Position numbers and translations under genes: made by a program. Shown here in pieces: positions 9,651 through 19,763 of a stretch of DNA of 61,642 nt; position 1 is the first letter of the stretch, and every line of letters begins with the position of its first letter. Source of the DNA: Actinomycetes bacterium (GTDB lineage: Bacteria; Actinomycetota; Actinomycetes; Mycobacteriales; Pseudonocardiaceae). The DNA lies in the NCBI GenBank assembly GCA_021793175.1, contig JAJYTH010000008.1:1-61642 (forward strand), in the 5' to 3' direction. Under the pieces are notes generated by a model. It made no database searches and had not been told where the DNA came from. It saw nothing but the letters and a program-made list of their open reading frames with translations.

Positions 9651-10586
9651 ATGCCCGTGAACACACAGCCCGACACCCCGCTGTCGTTGTCCCCCGAGGT
9701 CGCCGACGCCGTCGCCACCCACGCGCCGGTCGTCGCCCTCGAAAGCACCCTGCTGTCCCACGGCCTGCCACCCGGACGCAACCTGGAGGTCGCTCACCGA
9801 CTCGAAGGCGTCGTGCGGGACGCGGGTGCGGTGCCCGCCACGATCGCCGTTCTGGACGGCATTCCCCGGATAGGACTCACCGAAGTCGAACTCGAGCGTG
9901 TCTGTGCCGCGGACTCGGAGCTCGACAAGCTGTCGCTGCGCGATCTCGGCCCCAGTGTGGCGCTGGGCCGCTCGGGGGCCACCACCGTGGCGAGCACGGC
10001 GACGCTGGCCGCCGCGGCGGGCATTTCGGTGTTCGCCACCGGCGGGCTCGGCGGTGTGCACCATCCGACGCCGGGCACGAGCGTGACCTGGGACGTCTCC
10101 GCCGACCTCGGCACCCTGGCGAACACGGCCATCCTGGTGGTGTGTTCGGGGATGAAGTCGATCCTCGACATCGCCGCCACCCTGGAAGTGCTGGAGACGC
10201 ATTCGGTTCCCGTGCTGGGTTACCGCACCGACGACTTCCCCGCTTTCTACCTGCGTTCGTCCGGTCACCCGGTCCCGCATCGGGTGGACGACCCCGCGCA
10301 GGCGGCGGCCGTCCTGGCCGCGCACCGGAGGTTCTCCACTTCCGGCATGGTCCTGGCCAACCCCGTGCCCGTCGAACACGAACTCGACCGCGAGATGCAC
10401 GATCGACTGTTGGCCGAGGGACTGGAGCTGGTGCGGGACCGCGGTATCACCGGAGCCGACGTCACGCCGATGCTGCTGGAGCATTTCCACACCGCGAGCG
10501 GTGGTGCCAGTCTCGACGCCAACGAGGCACTCGTACTGTCCAATGCCGGCCTCGCCGCGCGCGTCGCCGCGGAGCTGGCGCGATGA
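9651..10586 (+). CDS. psuG: Pseudouridine-5'-phosphate glycosidase
   Basis: PsuG splits pseudouridine 5'-phosphate into uracil and ribose 5-phosphate by breaking the C-C glycosidic bond. The 311-residue protein shows VVALESTLLSHGLP near the N-terminus, GATTVASTATLAAAAGI, the FATGGLGGVHH motif and CSGMKSILD with the active-site lysine region, then ASGGASLDANEALVLSNA at the end. ATG 9651 or GTG 9657 are both possible behind GAGGA. It overlaps the kinase gene by four bases, forming a pseudouridine salvage pair. Confidence 0.92.
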   Translation: MPVNTQPDTPLSLSPEVADAVATHAPVVALESTLLSHGLPPGRNLEVAHRLEGVVRDAGAVPATIAVLDGIPRIGLTEVELERVCAADSELDKLSLRDLGPSVALGRSGATTVASTATLAAAAGISVFATGGLGGVHHPTPGTSVTWDVSADLGTLANTAILVVCSGMKSILDIAATLEVLETHSVPVLGYRTDDFPAFYLRSSGHPVPHRVDDPAQAAAVLAAHRRFSTSGMVLANPVPVEHELDREMHDRLLAEGLELVRDRGITGADVTPMLLEHFHTASGGASLDANEALVLSNAGLAARVAAELAR

Positions 10587-11449
10587 GGGTCGTGGTCGTC
10601 GGAGATGTCGGCCTGGACATCGTGGCCCGGCACGAGAACCCCATCGTCCACGGCGGTGACACCCGCGCGGCCGTCGCTGTCACGGGTGGCGGCGCCGGAG
10701 CCAACACGGCGCTGTGGTTGCGAGATCAGGGCGCCGACCCCACGCTGGTCGCTCGCGTGGGCGACGACGCGGGTGGTCGCCTGCTCCGTAGCGAGCTGGA
10801 AGCGGCCGGGGTGCACTGCGAGTTCGCCGTGGACCCCGACACGGCCACGTGCTGTGTGGTAGTGCTCGTCGACGCGGAGGGACAGCGCACCATGCTCCCC
10901 GACCGGGGGGCCAACAAGCGGTTCCGTCCCGACGACATCCCCGCAACCGCGTTGGAGGGAGCCGACCACCTTCACCTGTCCGGCTATGTGCTGTTGGATC
11001 CGTCCTCACGCGCCGGCGGTCTGGAGGCGCTGACCGAGGCCAAGCGAAGGGGCCTGACGACATCGGTCGACCCTCAAGCTGCCGCACTGCTGACCGATCC
11101 CCAGGCCTTCCTCGCGGACGTACAGGGCGTGGACCTGCTGTTGCCCAACGCGGACGAGCTGCGGGCGCTCACGGGCTCTCAAGCCCCCGAGGCGGCGAGA
11201 CGGCTGCTCGACTCGGTGGGCGCGGTAGCGGTCACGTTCGGGCTGGAGGGCGCCGCTTGGGTCGACGACGACGGCATCGTGACCGCGCCGGCGGAGCCCG
11301 TGCAGTGTGTGGACAGCACCGGCGCCGGCGACGCGTTCGATGCGGGCGTCATCATCGCCTGGCTACAGGGCGAATCGCCGAGAGCCGCGCTGGCCCACGG
11401 CGCGGCACTCGGTGCCAGAGCCGTCAGCCGCGTAGGCGCTCAACCGTGA
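10583..11449 (+). CDS. psuK: PfkB-family sugar kinase, probable pseudouridine kinase
   Basis: This 288-residue ribokinase-family enzyme shows the N-terminal GGGAGANTALWL glycine motif and the C-terminal DSTGAGDAFDAG motif with the catalytic Asp and anion hole. Its ATGA overlap with psuG makes pseudouridine the most likely substrate, so that kinase and glycosidase act in sequence. The family also phosphorylates ribose, adenosine and other nucleosides, so the substrate is inferred from context only. Confidence 0.82.
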   Translation: MRVVVVGDVGLDIVARHENPIVHGGDTRAAVAVTGGGAGANTALWLRDQGADPTLVARVGDDAGGRLLRSELEAAGVHCEFAVDPDTATCCVVVLVDAEGQRTMLPDRGANKRFRPDDIPATALEGADHLHLSGYVLLDPSSRAGGLEALTEAKRRGLTTSVDPQAAALLTDPQAFLADVQGVDLLLPNADELRALTGSQAPEAARRLLDSVGAVAVTFGLEGAAWVDDDGIVTAPAEPVQCVDSTGAGDAFDAGVIIAWLQGESPRAALAHGAALGARAVSRVGAQP

Positions 11450-11485
11450 CGATGTGGGGAAAATCGACGACCCGGAAACGTTCGA

Positions 11486-11809
11486 TCAGGATTCGGGTGC
11501 GTCGATGACGCGGTGCTTGTTGCTCTCGATCGCGCGGGCCGAGCGTCGGTACCTGTGGACGCGCTCGGCCTTGCGAGGCGGGCGGTCGTTGGCGATCAGT
11601 ACCGCGACCCACGACAGCGGGAGCGACAGCACCACCAACCCCAGCGCCAACCACCACGTCTGGTAGAAGACCCCTGCCAGTACCAGGCAGGGCAGTCGCA
11701 TGGCCATCATGATGAGGTATTTGCGCTTGCGCGCCGCGTGTTCATCCTCGTAGGAGGGCGCTGCCTCGGTGATCAGCACCGGTTCGGCGTGCTTGTCGTG
11801 CTCGTTCAC
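11486..11809 (-). CDS. DUF3099 membrane protein
   Basis: This 107-residue protein has the DUF3099 N-terminal signature VLITEAAPSYEDEHAARKRKY followed by two hydrophobic helices (MMAMRLPCLVLAGVFYQ and WLALGLVVLSLPLSWVAVLIA) and a basic tail. Function is unknown. GTG 11809 follows GGAGGTGAG; an upstream ATG at 11830 would add seven residues that overlap that site. It is convergent with psuK. Confidence 0.82.
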   Translation of the reverse strand: MNEHDKHAEPVLITEAAPSYEDEHAARKRKYLIMMAMRLPCLVLAGVFYQTWWLALGLVVLSLPLSWVAVLIANDRPPRKAERVHRYRRSARAIESNKHRVIDAPES

Positions 11810-11935
11810 CGCCTCACCTCCACTCCCCATGCTCTCACCGGAGGAGTTCGCCCAACACACCAGGAGGGCAACTTTTTGGGCCCGCGTGGGCTCCCGGCGC
11901 CACGCGGTGCGGCTGGCGTGCGACGATGACGAACC

Positions 11936-13435
11936 GTGAACGATGCTCTGCCCGAGTTCTCCACCGAGGTCTGTTCCCGTCTTCGGGAGGCGTTCCGCAA
12001 CGCCCGCTACGACACCGACGGTGTAGTCGATCTTCTGGGCCCACAGGCCCATGCCGCGCTCGGCCGAGGTGAGCCGGAACCCGCCCGCCGGGCCAGTCTG
12101 GACGCCGGGGCCCTGGGCGTACTGGTGCGGCTCTTCCTGCTCGGAGAGACCGAGCCTCGCGACGCCGTGGCCGCCGCGTTGGCTCCGTTGTCGCTCGACG
12201 CCGCGCTCGATGTCGGCATCGTGCGCGGCGCGGACGGCTCCGGTCTGCGCGCGGGTTTCGACATCCGTCCACACGGTGACGAGAACGACAGCTGGTGGGT
12301 GGTATCGGACCTCGATCCCGAGCAGGCGGGCAGGCCCGCGGCATCCGATCACGTGCTCGGGGTCGGGCATGCGTCGCTCAGCCTCGTGCGCGCCACGAGC
12401 CGACGTCCCGTGGAAAGCGTGCTCGACCTCGGCACCGGCAACGGAGTCCAGGCGTTGCACGCGAGCAAGTACGCGCAGCGGGTCACCGCGACCGATACGT
12501 CCGCGAGGGCGCTGCGGTTGGCGCAGGCGACGTTCGCGTTGAACGAGCTCGACGTCGAACTGCTTCAGGGCGACTGGTTCGCGCCCGTGGCACGGCGGCG
12601 GTTCGACCGCATCGTGTGCAATCCGCCGTTCGTGGTCGGCCCGCCGAGGGTCGACTACGTCTATCGCGATTCGGGCCTCGCGGGTGACGACGCCAGCGCC
12701 CTGCTGGTGCGGCAGCTCCCGGGGTTCCTCACCGAGAACGGCACGGGACACCTGCTGGCCTCGTGGCTGCATGTGCGCGACGAGGACTGGACGGATCGAG
12801 TGACCCGTTGGCTGCCGCCCCACACCGACGCCTGGTTCGTCCAACGCGACATCGCCGACCCCGCGCTGTACGTGGGAACGTGGCTACGGGACGCCGGTAT
12901 CGAACCCCGCTCCGAGGAGGGGCGGGCGAAGGCGGGCGCGTGGCTGGACTGGTTCGCCGAGAACGACGTGGAGGGTGTCGGTTTCGGGTTCGTCACTTTG
13001 CGACGCGCTGAGAACGCCGCCTCGCCCACCATCGTGTGCGAGGACCTGCGGCACGCCTACGACGATCCGCTCGGCGAGGAGGCGGCGGCCTGGCTCGATC
13101 GCGTGGACTGGCTGCGAGCCCACGACCACGACCTGCTCGACGTCGTCTACCGCGTGCCCGACACCGTCGCGTTGGAACGCATCGACGCGCCTACCGAGGA
13201 CGGGTGGTCTACGACGGTACGCAGGCTGCACCGTGGAGACGGCCCCGGTTGGCAACACGAACTCGACGAACTCACCACCGCCCTGCTCGCGGGCTGTCGC
13301 GGCGTGCTGTCGATGAACGACCTACTGGAATTGTTGGCCGCGGCGCACGGCGAGGACACGGACACCCTGCGTACGGCCGCTCGACCGCTCGTCGCGGAAC
13401 TGGTGAGGCACGGAATGTTGGAGGCGAGCCGATGA
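11936..13435 (+). CDS. Class I SAM-dependent methyltransferase (NPPF type)
   Basis: This 499-residue protein combines an N-terminal alpha-helical domain of about 130 residues, a Rossmann methyltransferase core with VLDLGTGNG at residues 162-170, and the NPPF motif at 229-232. It ends in a roughly 200-residue C-terminal domain. NPPF/NPPY motifs mark enzymes that methylate exocyclic or amide nitrogen, as in RsmC, PrmC and HemK. The target is unknown; RNA or a translation factor is plausible because the gene overlaps dtd by four bases (ATGA). The GTG start has no strong ribosome-binding site. Confidence 0.82.
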   Translation: MNDALPEFSTEVCSRLREAFRNARYDTDGVVDLLGPQAHAALGRGEPEPARRASLDAGALGVLVRLFLLGETEPRDAVAAALAPLSLDAALDVGIVRGADGSGLRAGFDIRPHGDENDSWWVVSDLDPEQAGRPAASDHVLGVGHASLSLVRATSRRPVESVLDLGTGNGVQALHASKYAQRVTATDTSARALRLAQATFALNELDVELLQGDWFAPVARRRFDRIVCNPPFVVGPPRVDYVYRDSGLAGDDASALLVRQLPGFLTENGTGHLLASWLHVRDEDWTDRVTRWLPPHTDAWFVQRDIADPALYVGTWLRDAGIEPRSEEGRAKAGAWLDWFAENDVEGVGFGFVTLRRAENAASPTIVCEDLRHAYDDPLGEEAAAWLDRVDWLRAHDHDLLDVVYRVPDTVALERIDAPTEDGWSTTVRRLHRGDGPGWQHELDELTTALLAGCRGVLSMNDLLELLAAAHGEDTDTLRTAARPLVAELVRHGMLEASR

Positions 13436-13857
13436 GGGCCGTGGTCGCCCGGGTCACCGAGGCCTCGGTCACCGTGGACGACGAGGTCGTGGGTGCCATC
13501 ACCGAGGCCGGGTTGCTCGTGCTGTTGGGTGTGCACGTCGACGACACTCCCGACAAAGCGGAGACAATGGCCCGCAAATTGCACGAATTGCGCATTCTCC
13601 AGGACGAACAGTCGTGCGCCATCACGGGAGCGCCACTGCTCGTGGTCAGTCAGTTCACGCTCTACGGCGATACCCGCAAGGGCCGGCGTCCCTCATGGAC
13701 GGCGGCAGCGCGCCCCGAGCAGGCCGAGCCCCTCGTCGACGCCGTCGTGCAGAGGTTGCGCGATCGTGGCGCCCGAGTGGAGACCGGACGCTTCGGCGCG
13801 ATGATGTCGGTACACAGCGTCAACGACGGCCCTTTCACCGTCCTGGTGGAGGTCTGA
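13432..13857 (+). CDS. dtd: D-aminoacyl-tRNA deacylase
   Basis: DTD hydrolyses D-amino acids, and glycine mischarged on tRNA-Ala, from tRNA to protect translation. The 141-residue protein carries both family signatures: [17 protein letters not shown], with the Ser-Gln-Phe-Thr active-site loop, and the C-terminal NDGPFT with its Gly-Pro motif. The length is typical. It is translationally coupled to the upstream methyltransferase. Confidence 0.95.
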   Translation: MRAVVARVTEASVTVDDEVVGAITEAGLLVLLGVHVDDTPDKAETMARKLHELRILQDEQSCAITGAPLLVVSQFTLYGDTRKGRRPSWTAAARPEQAEPLVDAVVQRLRDRGARVETGRFGAMMSVHSVNDGPFTVLVEV

Positions 13858-13986
13858 CACCACCCAAAGAGGTCTGGACCACCTTCGTTGCCGCTTCCCC
13901 GAAACGGCAGACCGTCCTTTCCGTTCACGCCGCACCGTGCTCTCCGGATGCCTCAGCGTGAGGCAGTCAACACAGCATGGCGCTCG

Positions 13987-14012
13987 GGAACGATTTGGCG
14001 CATCCCGACGTT
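13987..14012 (+). promoter_or_regulatory. ECF-sigma (SigH/SigE-like) promoter before sigB
   Basis: GGAAC at 13987-13991 is followed after exactly 18 bases by GTT at 14010-14012, which fits the GGAAY-N18-GTT consensus of SigH/SigR promoters. It lies about 120 bases before the sigB start in a 274-base intergenic region that otherwise shows no gene. In M. tuberculosis, sigB is transcribed from SigH- and SigE-dependent promoters, which supports the assignment. Confidence 0.6.
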
Positions 14013-14131
14013 GACTTGAATGTCCAGCCGGGGAGCTGGGCACGCGAGGCGGGTTCCACAGGCTCGCCACGCGGCGCAGAAGCAGGCGTGAGCGAAGCAC
14101 GACACGTCAGCCCGTTGACCGGGGAGGCAAT

Positions 14132-15157
14132 ATGTCCGTCCAGACACTCGAACGTGAGGCTCGCGGCATTCGCGAACGGGACATTCCCGTGCCCACCGAC
14201 GAGGTGATGCCTGCGCCCGCCGAGGAAGCCGACCTCGACGCGCAGGGGCCTGCCGCTGACCTAGTGCGTGTGTATCTCAACGGTATCGGCAAAACGGCAC
14301 TGCTGACCGCAGAGGAGGAGGTCGACCTCGCCAAGCGTATCGAGGCGGGCGTGTTCGCGAAGCACATGCTGGACACCTCCGGCGACCTCTCCCGGGAACG
14401 CAGGGCGGAGCTGTCCGAGGTCGTGCGCGACGGGGAGAACGCCAAGGACCACCTGCTGCAGGCGAACCTCCGGCTCGTGGTCTCATTGGCCAAGCGCTAC
14501 ACGGGGCGCGGCATGCCACTGCTGGACCTCATCCAGGAGGGCAACCTCGGCCTGATCCGCGCGGTGGAGAAGTTCGACTACACCAAGGGCTTTAAGTTCT
14601 CCACCTACGCGACCTGGTGGATCCGCCAGGCCATCACACGCGGCATGGCCGATCAGGGCCGCACCATCCGCCTGCCGGTCCACCTCGTGGAGCAGGTCAA
14701 CAAGCTCGCCCGCATCAAGCGCGACCTGCACCAGAAGCTCGGCAGGGAGGCCACCCACGAGGAGCTGGCCGCCGAGTCCGGTATCGCGGAGAACAAGGTG
14801 GCGGATCTGCTCGATCACGCACGCGATCCCGTAAGCCTCGACATGCCCGTCGGCACGGAAGAGGACGCGCCGTTGGGCGACTTCATCGAGGACTCCGAGG
14901 CCATCGACGCCGAGAACTCGGTGATCACGACACTGTTGCAGGACGACCTGCGGCGTGTGTTGGCCACGCTCGACGACCGGGAACAGCGCGTGATCCGGCT
15001 GCGCTACGGCCTCGACGACGGCCAGCCCCGCACGCTCGACCAGATCGGCAAGCACTTCAGCCTGTCCCGGGAACGGGTGCGGCAGATCGAACGCGAGGTC
15101 ATGGCCAAGCTCCGCCACGGCGAGCGCGCCGATCGTCTCCGCGCCTACGCGAGCTGA
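14132..15157 (+). CDS. sigB: Group 2 sigma factor SigB
   Basis: This 341-residue sigma-70 factor lacks the long N-terminal extension of SigA but retains region 1.2 ([17 protein letters not shown]), region 2 ([18 protein letters not shown]), region 3 and region 4 ([18 protein letters not shown]). It is the actinobacterial non-essential primary-like factor used in stress and stationary phase. ATG 14132 follows GGGGAGG. The region 2 coding sequence is almost base-for-base identical to that of sigA. It is read downstream of dtd from its own promoter region. Confidence 0.93.
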   Translation: MSVQTLEREARGIRERDIPVPTDEVMPAPAEEADLDAQGPAADLVRVYLNGIGKTALLTAEEEVDLAKRIEAGVFAKHMLDTSGDLSRERRAELSEVVRDGENAKDHLLQANLRLVVSLAKRYTGRGMPLLDLIQEGNLGLIRAVEKFDYTKGFKFSTYATWWIRQAITRGMADQGRTIRLPVHLVEQVNKLARIKRDLHQKLGREATHEELAAESGIAENKVADLLDHARDPVSLDMPVGTEEDAPLGDFIEDSEAIDAENSVITTLLQDDLRRVLATLDDREQRVIRLRYGLDDGQPRTLDQIGKHFSLSRERVRQIEREVMAKLRHGERADRLRAYAS

Positions 15158-15297
15158 TCCGCAGCGACACCCCGAGTAACACCTACGGCGGGCACCACAA
15201 TCACCCGGATGCCCTGTTGACCAGGGGCCCGGTTCACGAGACGGTCGAGGGCGCGCTCACAGGGCGGCTTCGGCCGTTTTCGGCAGTGTTGGTCTAC

Positions 15298-15361
15298 GCG
15301 ACCGGTATTCCCGGTCGCCTGCCGCGGAAGGTCGGACTTGTCGGGGTGGGTCCGGCCTTCC
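15298..15361 (+). terminator. Two consecutive hairpins between sigB and the fumarase gene
   Basis: The 353-base gap 15158-15510 contains no gene. It holds GCGACCGG/CCGGTCGC (15298-15305 with 15311-15318, 5-base loop) and then GGAAGGTCGGAC at 15326-15337 pairing with 15350-15361 over 12 positions with one wobble. They lie 140 bases after sigB and 150 before the fumarase start, so they may end sigB transcription or form part of the fumarase leader. I cannot separate these from sequence. Confidence 0.45.
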
Positions 15362-15510
15362 GACTGCGCGCATAAGCCCGTCGTCACAGAGCTGCCAGCA
15401 GGTGTTCTGCAGGTGATCTGCATCGCGACCCGGCGTGGTCCGGTGTTCTCGGCTCCGTCCGCGCGATACGGTCAAGATCCCCGAGACCCATGTGCAACGG
15501 AGCCCGAGCT

Positions 15511-17217
<1,707 letters not shown>

Positions 17218-17220
17218 CCG

Positions 17221-17280
17221 GACACCGGCCGGGCGGGCTGACGCCGAGTCCTTTCGCGACAGCGTCAGCCCGCCGGTGTC
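17221..17280. terminator. Bidirectional terminator after the fumarase gene
   Basis: GGCGGGCTGACGC at 17232-17244 pairs perfectly with GCGTCAGCCCGCC at 17262-17274, extended by GACACC (17221-17226) with GGTGTC (17275-17280) around a small bulge. It fills the gap between the fumarase stop and the stop of the convergent lipoprotein gene. Confidence 0.75.
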
Positions 17281-17731
17281 AGTAGGTGGTGTGTTCGTGT
17301 TCGAGGACGAGCTCACGGTCCCCCAGTGGCTCGTCGAGTTCCACCGTCAGCGGTGGGTATCGAACGTCCATTGTGCACATCGTGTTCTCATCGGCAGGCT
17401 TGGCCTCCACGAGTGTCACCGTGACTCGTTCCTCAGTCTGTTCCGCCAGCGTCGCACTCACCTTCGTGCAGCCTCCCTCCTGGGCCACGATCGTCAACGT
17501 GCGCCCTTCGTCGGAGGCCATCGCGTCGATCGGATAGCCCTCCGGCAACGCGGACGCGTCGATCTTCTCTTCCGGAACGGGGCCGTCCTGCGGTGCCCGG
17601 GACAACTCCTGTGCCGCGGGTGCCACACCGGGATCCTGTTCGGGTCGCTCGTTGGTCGCCGTCTGTTCTCCACACGCGGTCACGGCCAACAACAGCGCGG
17701 CCGTGCCGACGATCGCTCGTATCCACCTCAT
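17279..17731 (-). CDS. Putative lipoprotein
   Basis: This 150-residue protein begins with a signal peptide, MRWIRAIVGTAALLLAVTAC, whose VTAC matches a lipobox, so it is probably lipid-anchored at Cys20. The mature part begins with a flexible acidic stretch. It then has a compact domain containing two further cysteines (GGCTKV and TMCTMDVRYPPL) that could form a disulfide. I recognise no family. It lies 77 bases downstream of the WGxxG-type gene on the same strand, so the two may be co-transcribed. Confidence 0.72.
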   Translation of the reverse strand: MRWIRAIVGTAALLLAVTACGEQTATNERPEQDPGVAPAAQELSRAPQDGPVPEEKIDASALPEGYPIDAMASDEGRTLTIVAQEGGCTKVSATLAEQTEERVTVTLVEAKPADENTMCTMDVRYPPLTVELDEPLGDRELVLEHEHTTY

Positions 17732-17808
17732 GCCGGGTTGACGTAACGCACCACGTGTCGGGTTGCATCGCCGGCGCACCCGCTCGAAAACCGGCGTGCG
17801 GGTGGTTT

Positions 17809-18480
17809 TCAGTAGTACTCGCGCTGGGGCCATCGCGGCTCGACGGCGGGGACAACGGTCGTGCCGGATACGTCGATGTCGTCGAGACTCGGTTCGCTCA
17901 GCCGCTCGGCATGCAGTGGCGGCGCGGGCGCGAGCCGGATGCTGCCGTCTTGGGTGATGCTCGTCGCCGATCCGTCCGAGGACGTGCGCTGCGTGGGAGA
18001 CGGCGGTGGCGGCGGTGTCGGTTTCGGCCGGACGGAGGAGCGTTCTCCGTCACCTCGGTTCTGTGCTGGGACGACCGAGGGCAGATAGGCGGTCGGCGCG
18101 GGCGGGTACGGGCGGTTTCGTGGTGGGGCCGCGGGTGTGTTCCGCGGTGGAGTCGAAGGCGCGTTGCGCCGAGCGGCTGTGGGGGTTGCTCGTGCGGAGG
18201 ACCGCCAGTCACGCATCACCGGATACGCGGAGAGCGGGTCGGACGCCACCGGTCGGTGACGTCGAGGACGGGCCAGCCCCACCAACCCCAAGAGGCCGAG
18301 CAGTCCCAGCAGGCCCCAGGAAGCCGAATCGTTTCCCTGGGAGCTCTCCTGCGCGGACGGCATCTCGGCGGTGGCCACGACGACAGGCCCGGGCTCGCCC
18401 TGTGCTGCCGGTGCTCCGAACAGCGGCACGAGTGCACACATCGCCACCGCCGCAACCCGACCGGCAACTACTCTGCGCAT
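17809..18480 (-). CDS. Secreted/membrane WGxxG-type protein with proline-rich tail
   Basis: This 223-residue protein starts with a signal peptide ending near GAPAAQGEP. It then has a short Ser/Gln linker, the motif WGLLGLLGLLGLVGL followed directly by RPRRHRP, and a 140-residue Pro/Arg/Ser-rich tail. The W-G-x-x-G-x-x-G run before a basic cluster resembles WGxxGxxG membrane-anchor tags seen at C-termini of small secreted proteins, but here it is internal. By the positive-inside rule the tail would be cytoplasmic. ATG 18480 follows GGAGG. Function unknown. Confidence 0.6.
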   Translation of the reverse strand: MRRVVAGRVAAVAMCALVPLFGAPAAQGEPGPVVVATAEMPSAQESSQGNDSASWGLLGLLGLLGLVGLARPRRHRPVASDPLSAYPVMRDWRSSARATPTAARRNAPSTPPRNTPAAPPRNRPYPPAPTAYLPSVVPAQNRGDGERSSVRPKPTPPPPPSPTQRTSSDGSATSITQDGSIRLAPAPPLHAERLSEPSLDDIDVSGTTVVPAVEPRWPQREYY

Positions 18481-18613
18481 ACTATCCTCCACATGCAGTC
18501 ACAAGATGAGCTACCCACTCAAGGCCGGTTTCAGCCCCCGATCACCCGTCCGAGCAGCCACCGTGACCGCACCGGCCGGTCGGAAGCGTGGACCGCCGAG
18601 CATGTCTTCCACC

Positions 18614-19621
18614 TCAGTACGGAGCCGCGACCTCTGCGAACTCGGGATTCAACGACTCGTCGCCGGCGGGATAGGAGATCCGCGTGGGGTCACCGTCGGA
18701 GGTGTAGCGCACCTCGGGGTTGGCCGCGAGCTTGTCGAGCCATGCGGTCGAGCCGAACTCCGCCTCGTCACCGTCCGGCCCTTGCGACCGGATCCGGGGC
18801 ACGGCTGCCGCGTCGAACTCCGCTGCGAAAGGCGAAGGTGCGGGATTCGCGCCCACGAGCAGCACAGCCTGATAGTCGTACCCCTCGCCTCGCAAGGCGA
18901 GCTCGCTGGGTTGCGGCCGCGCGCCGAACGGCAGCGCGAGCGTCGTGAGCTCATATCCTGCAACGGCGTCTCGAACCAGCTGATCGCCCTGGGAGATGGC
19001 CTCCTGCGCGGCGTCGGGCGATGCCGTGCGGAGGTTCGCGTGCCCGTATGTGTGGTTGCCGACCTCGAAACCGTTGTCGGCGAGCCAGCGCAACGCCTGC
19101 CGACCGACCTCGCCTCCCCCGAACGGCTCCTCGTTGACGTACACACTCGCGGCAGGACGGAAGCCCGGGTTCTCCTGCGCCACCTCCAACAGGATGCCGA
19201 TGGCGGTATCCGGCGCCACCTGATCACCCTCCATCCGGATCGTGGAAGGGTCGCCGTCGTCGAACGTCAACACCACCGGATGAGTTCCCGCGGGGATGTC
19301 GAGTTCTCCCGATGCCAGTTCGGCGGTGGTGACGGGGACGTAGTCCTCGTCGGCGAGCCGTTGTAGCTCGGCACGGAAGTCCTCGGGCGTCCTGTCGTAC
19401 ACCGAGGTCGGCTCGGGAACGATCCGGTGATACATCAGCACGGGAATCACACCGAGCTCGTTGGCGCCGATCTCCTCCGGGATCGGAAGCGGCGTGACGG
19501 AGCTCGTGCCCCCGCCCGTCTGCTCTGCCCTTTGTGGACTCGCTTCGGGAGCGACCGAGTTTGAGCAGCCCGCGGTGACCGCTGCTGCCGCGGCGAGAAT
19601 CAGAAAGCGTCGAAGGGCCAT
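18614..19621 (-). CDS. Polysaccharide deacetylase family lipoprotein
   Basis: This NodB-like deacetylase of about 335 residues has a lipobox at VTAGC, placing it outside the cell on the membrane. Motif 1 is LTFDDGD (metal Asp, about residue 121) and motif 2 is GNHTYGHANL (two metal-binding histidines). Late motifs (LALPFGARP) are also present. Likely substrates are N-acetylated cell-wall glycans or peptidoglycan. It is divergent from the glycoside hydrolase-like gene. ATG 19621 has only a weak ribosome-binding site; TTG 19630 is possible. Confidence 0.86.
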   Translation of the reverse strand: MALRRFLILAAAAAVTAGCSNSVAPEASPQRAEQTGGGTSSVTPLPIPEEIGANELGVIPVLMYHRIVPEPTSVYDRTPEDFRAELQRLADEDYVPVTTAELASGELDIPAGTHPVVLTFDDGDPSTIRMEGDQVAPDTAIGILLEVAQENPGFRPAASVYVNEEPFGGGEVGRQALRWLADNGFEVGNHTYGHANLRTASPDAAQEAISQGDQLVRDAVAGYELTTLALPFGARPQPSELALRGEGYDYQAVLLVGANPAPSPFAAEFDAAAVPRIRSQGPDGDEAEFGSTAWLDKLAANPEVRYTSDGDPTRISYPAGDESLNPEFAEVAAPY

Positions 19622-19763
19622 GCTCGGCAACGTAGGCCAGCCGGAACCCGACCGCGCGGCGCGTTCACTCGTCCAGGCATTCCTGCCCTCTTATCTGTCC
19701 GTACCAGTCACACCGTGGGTAGCCCTGCACCGGCCACACCGAGGAGACTGGAGGGAACCGCCG

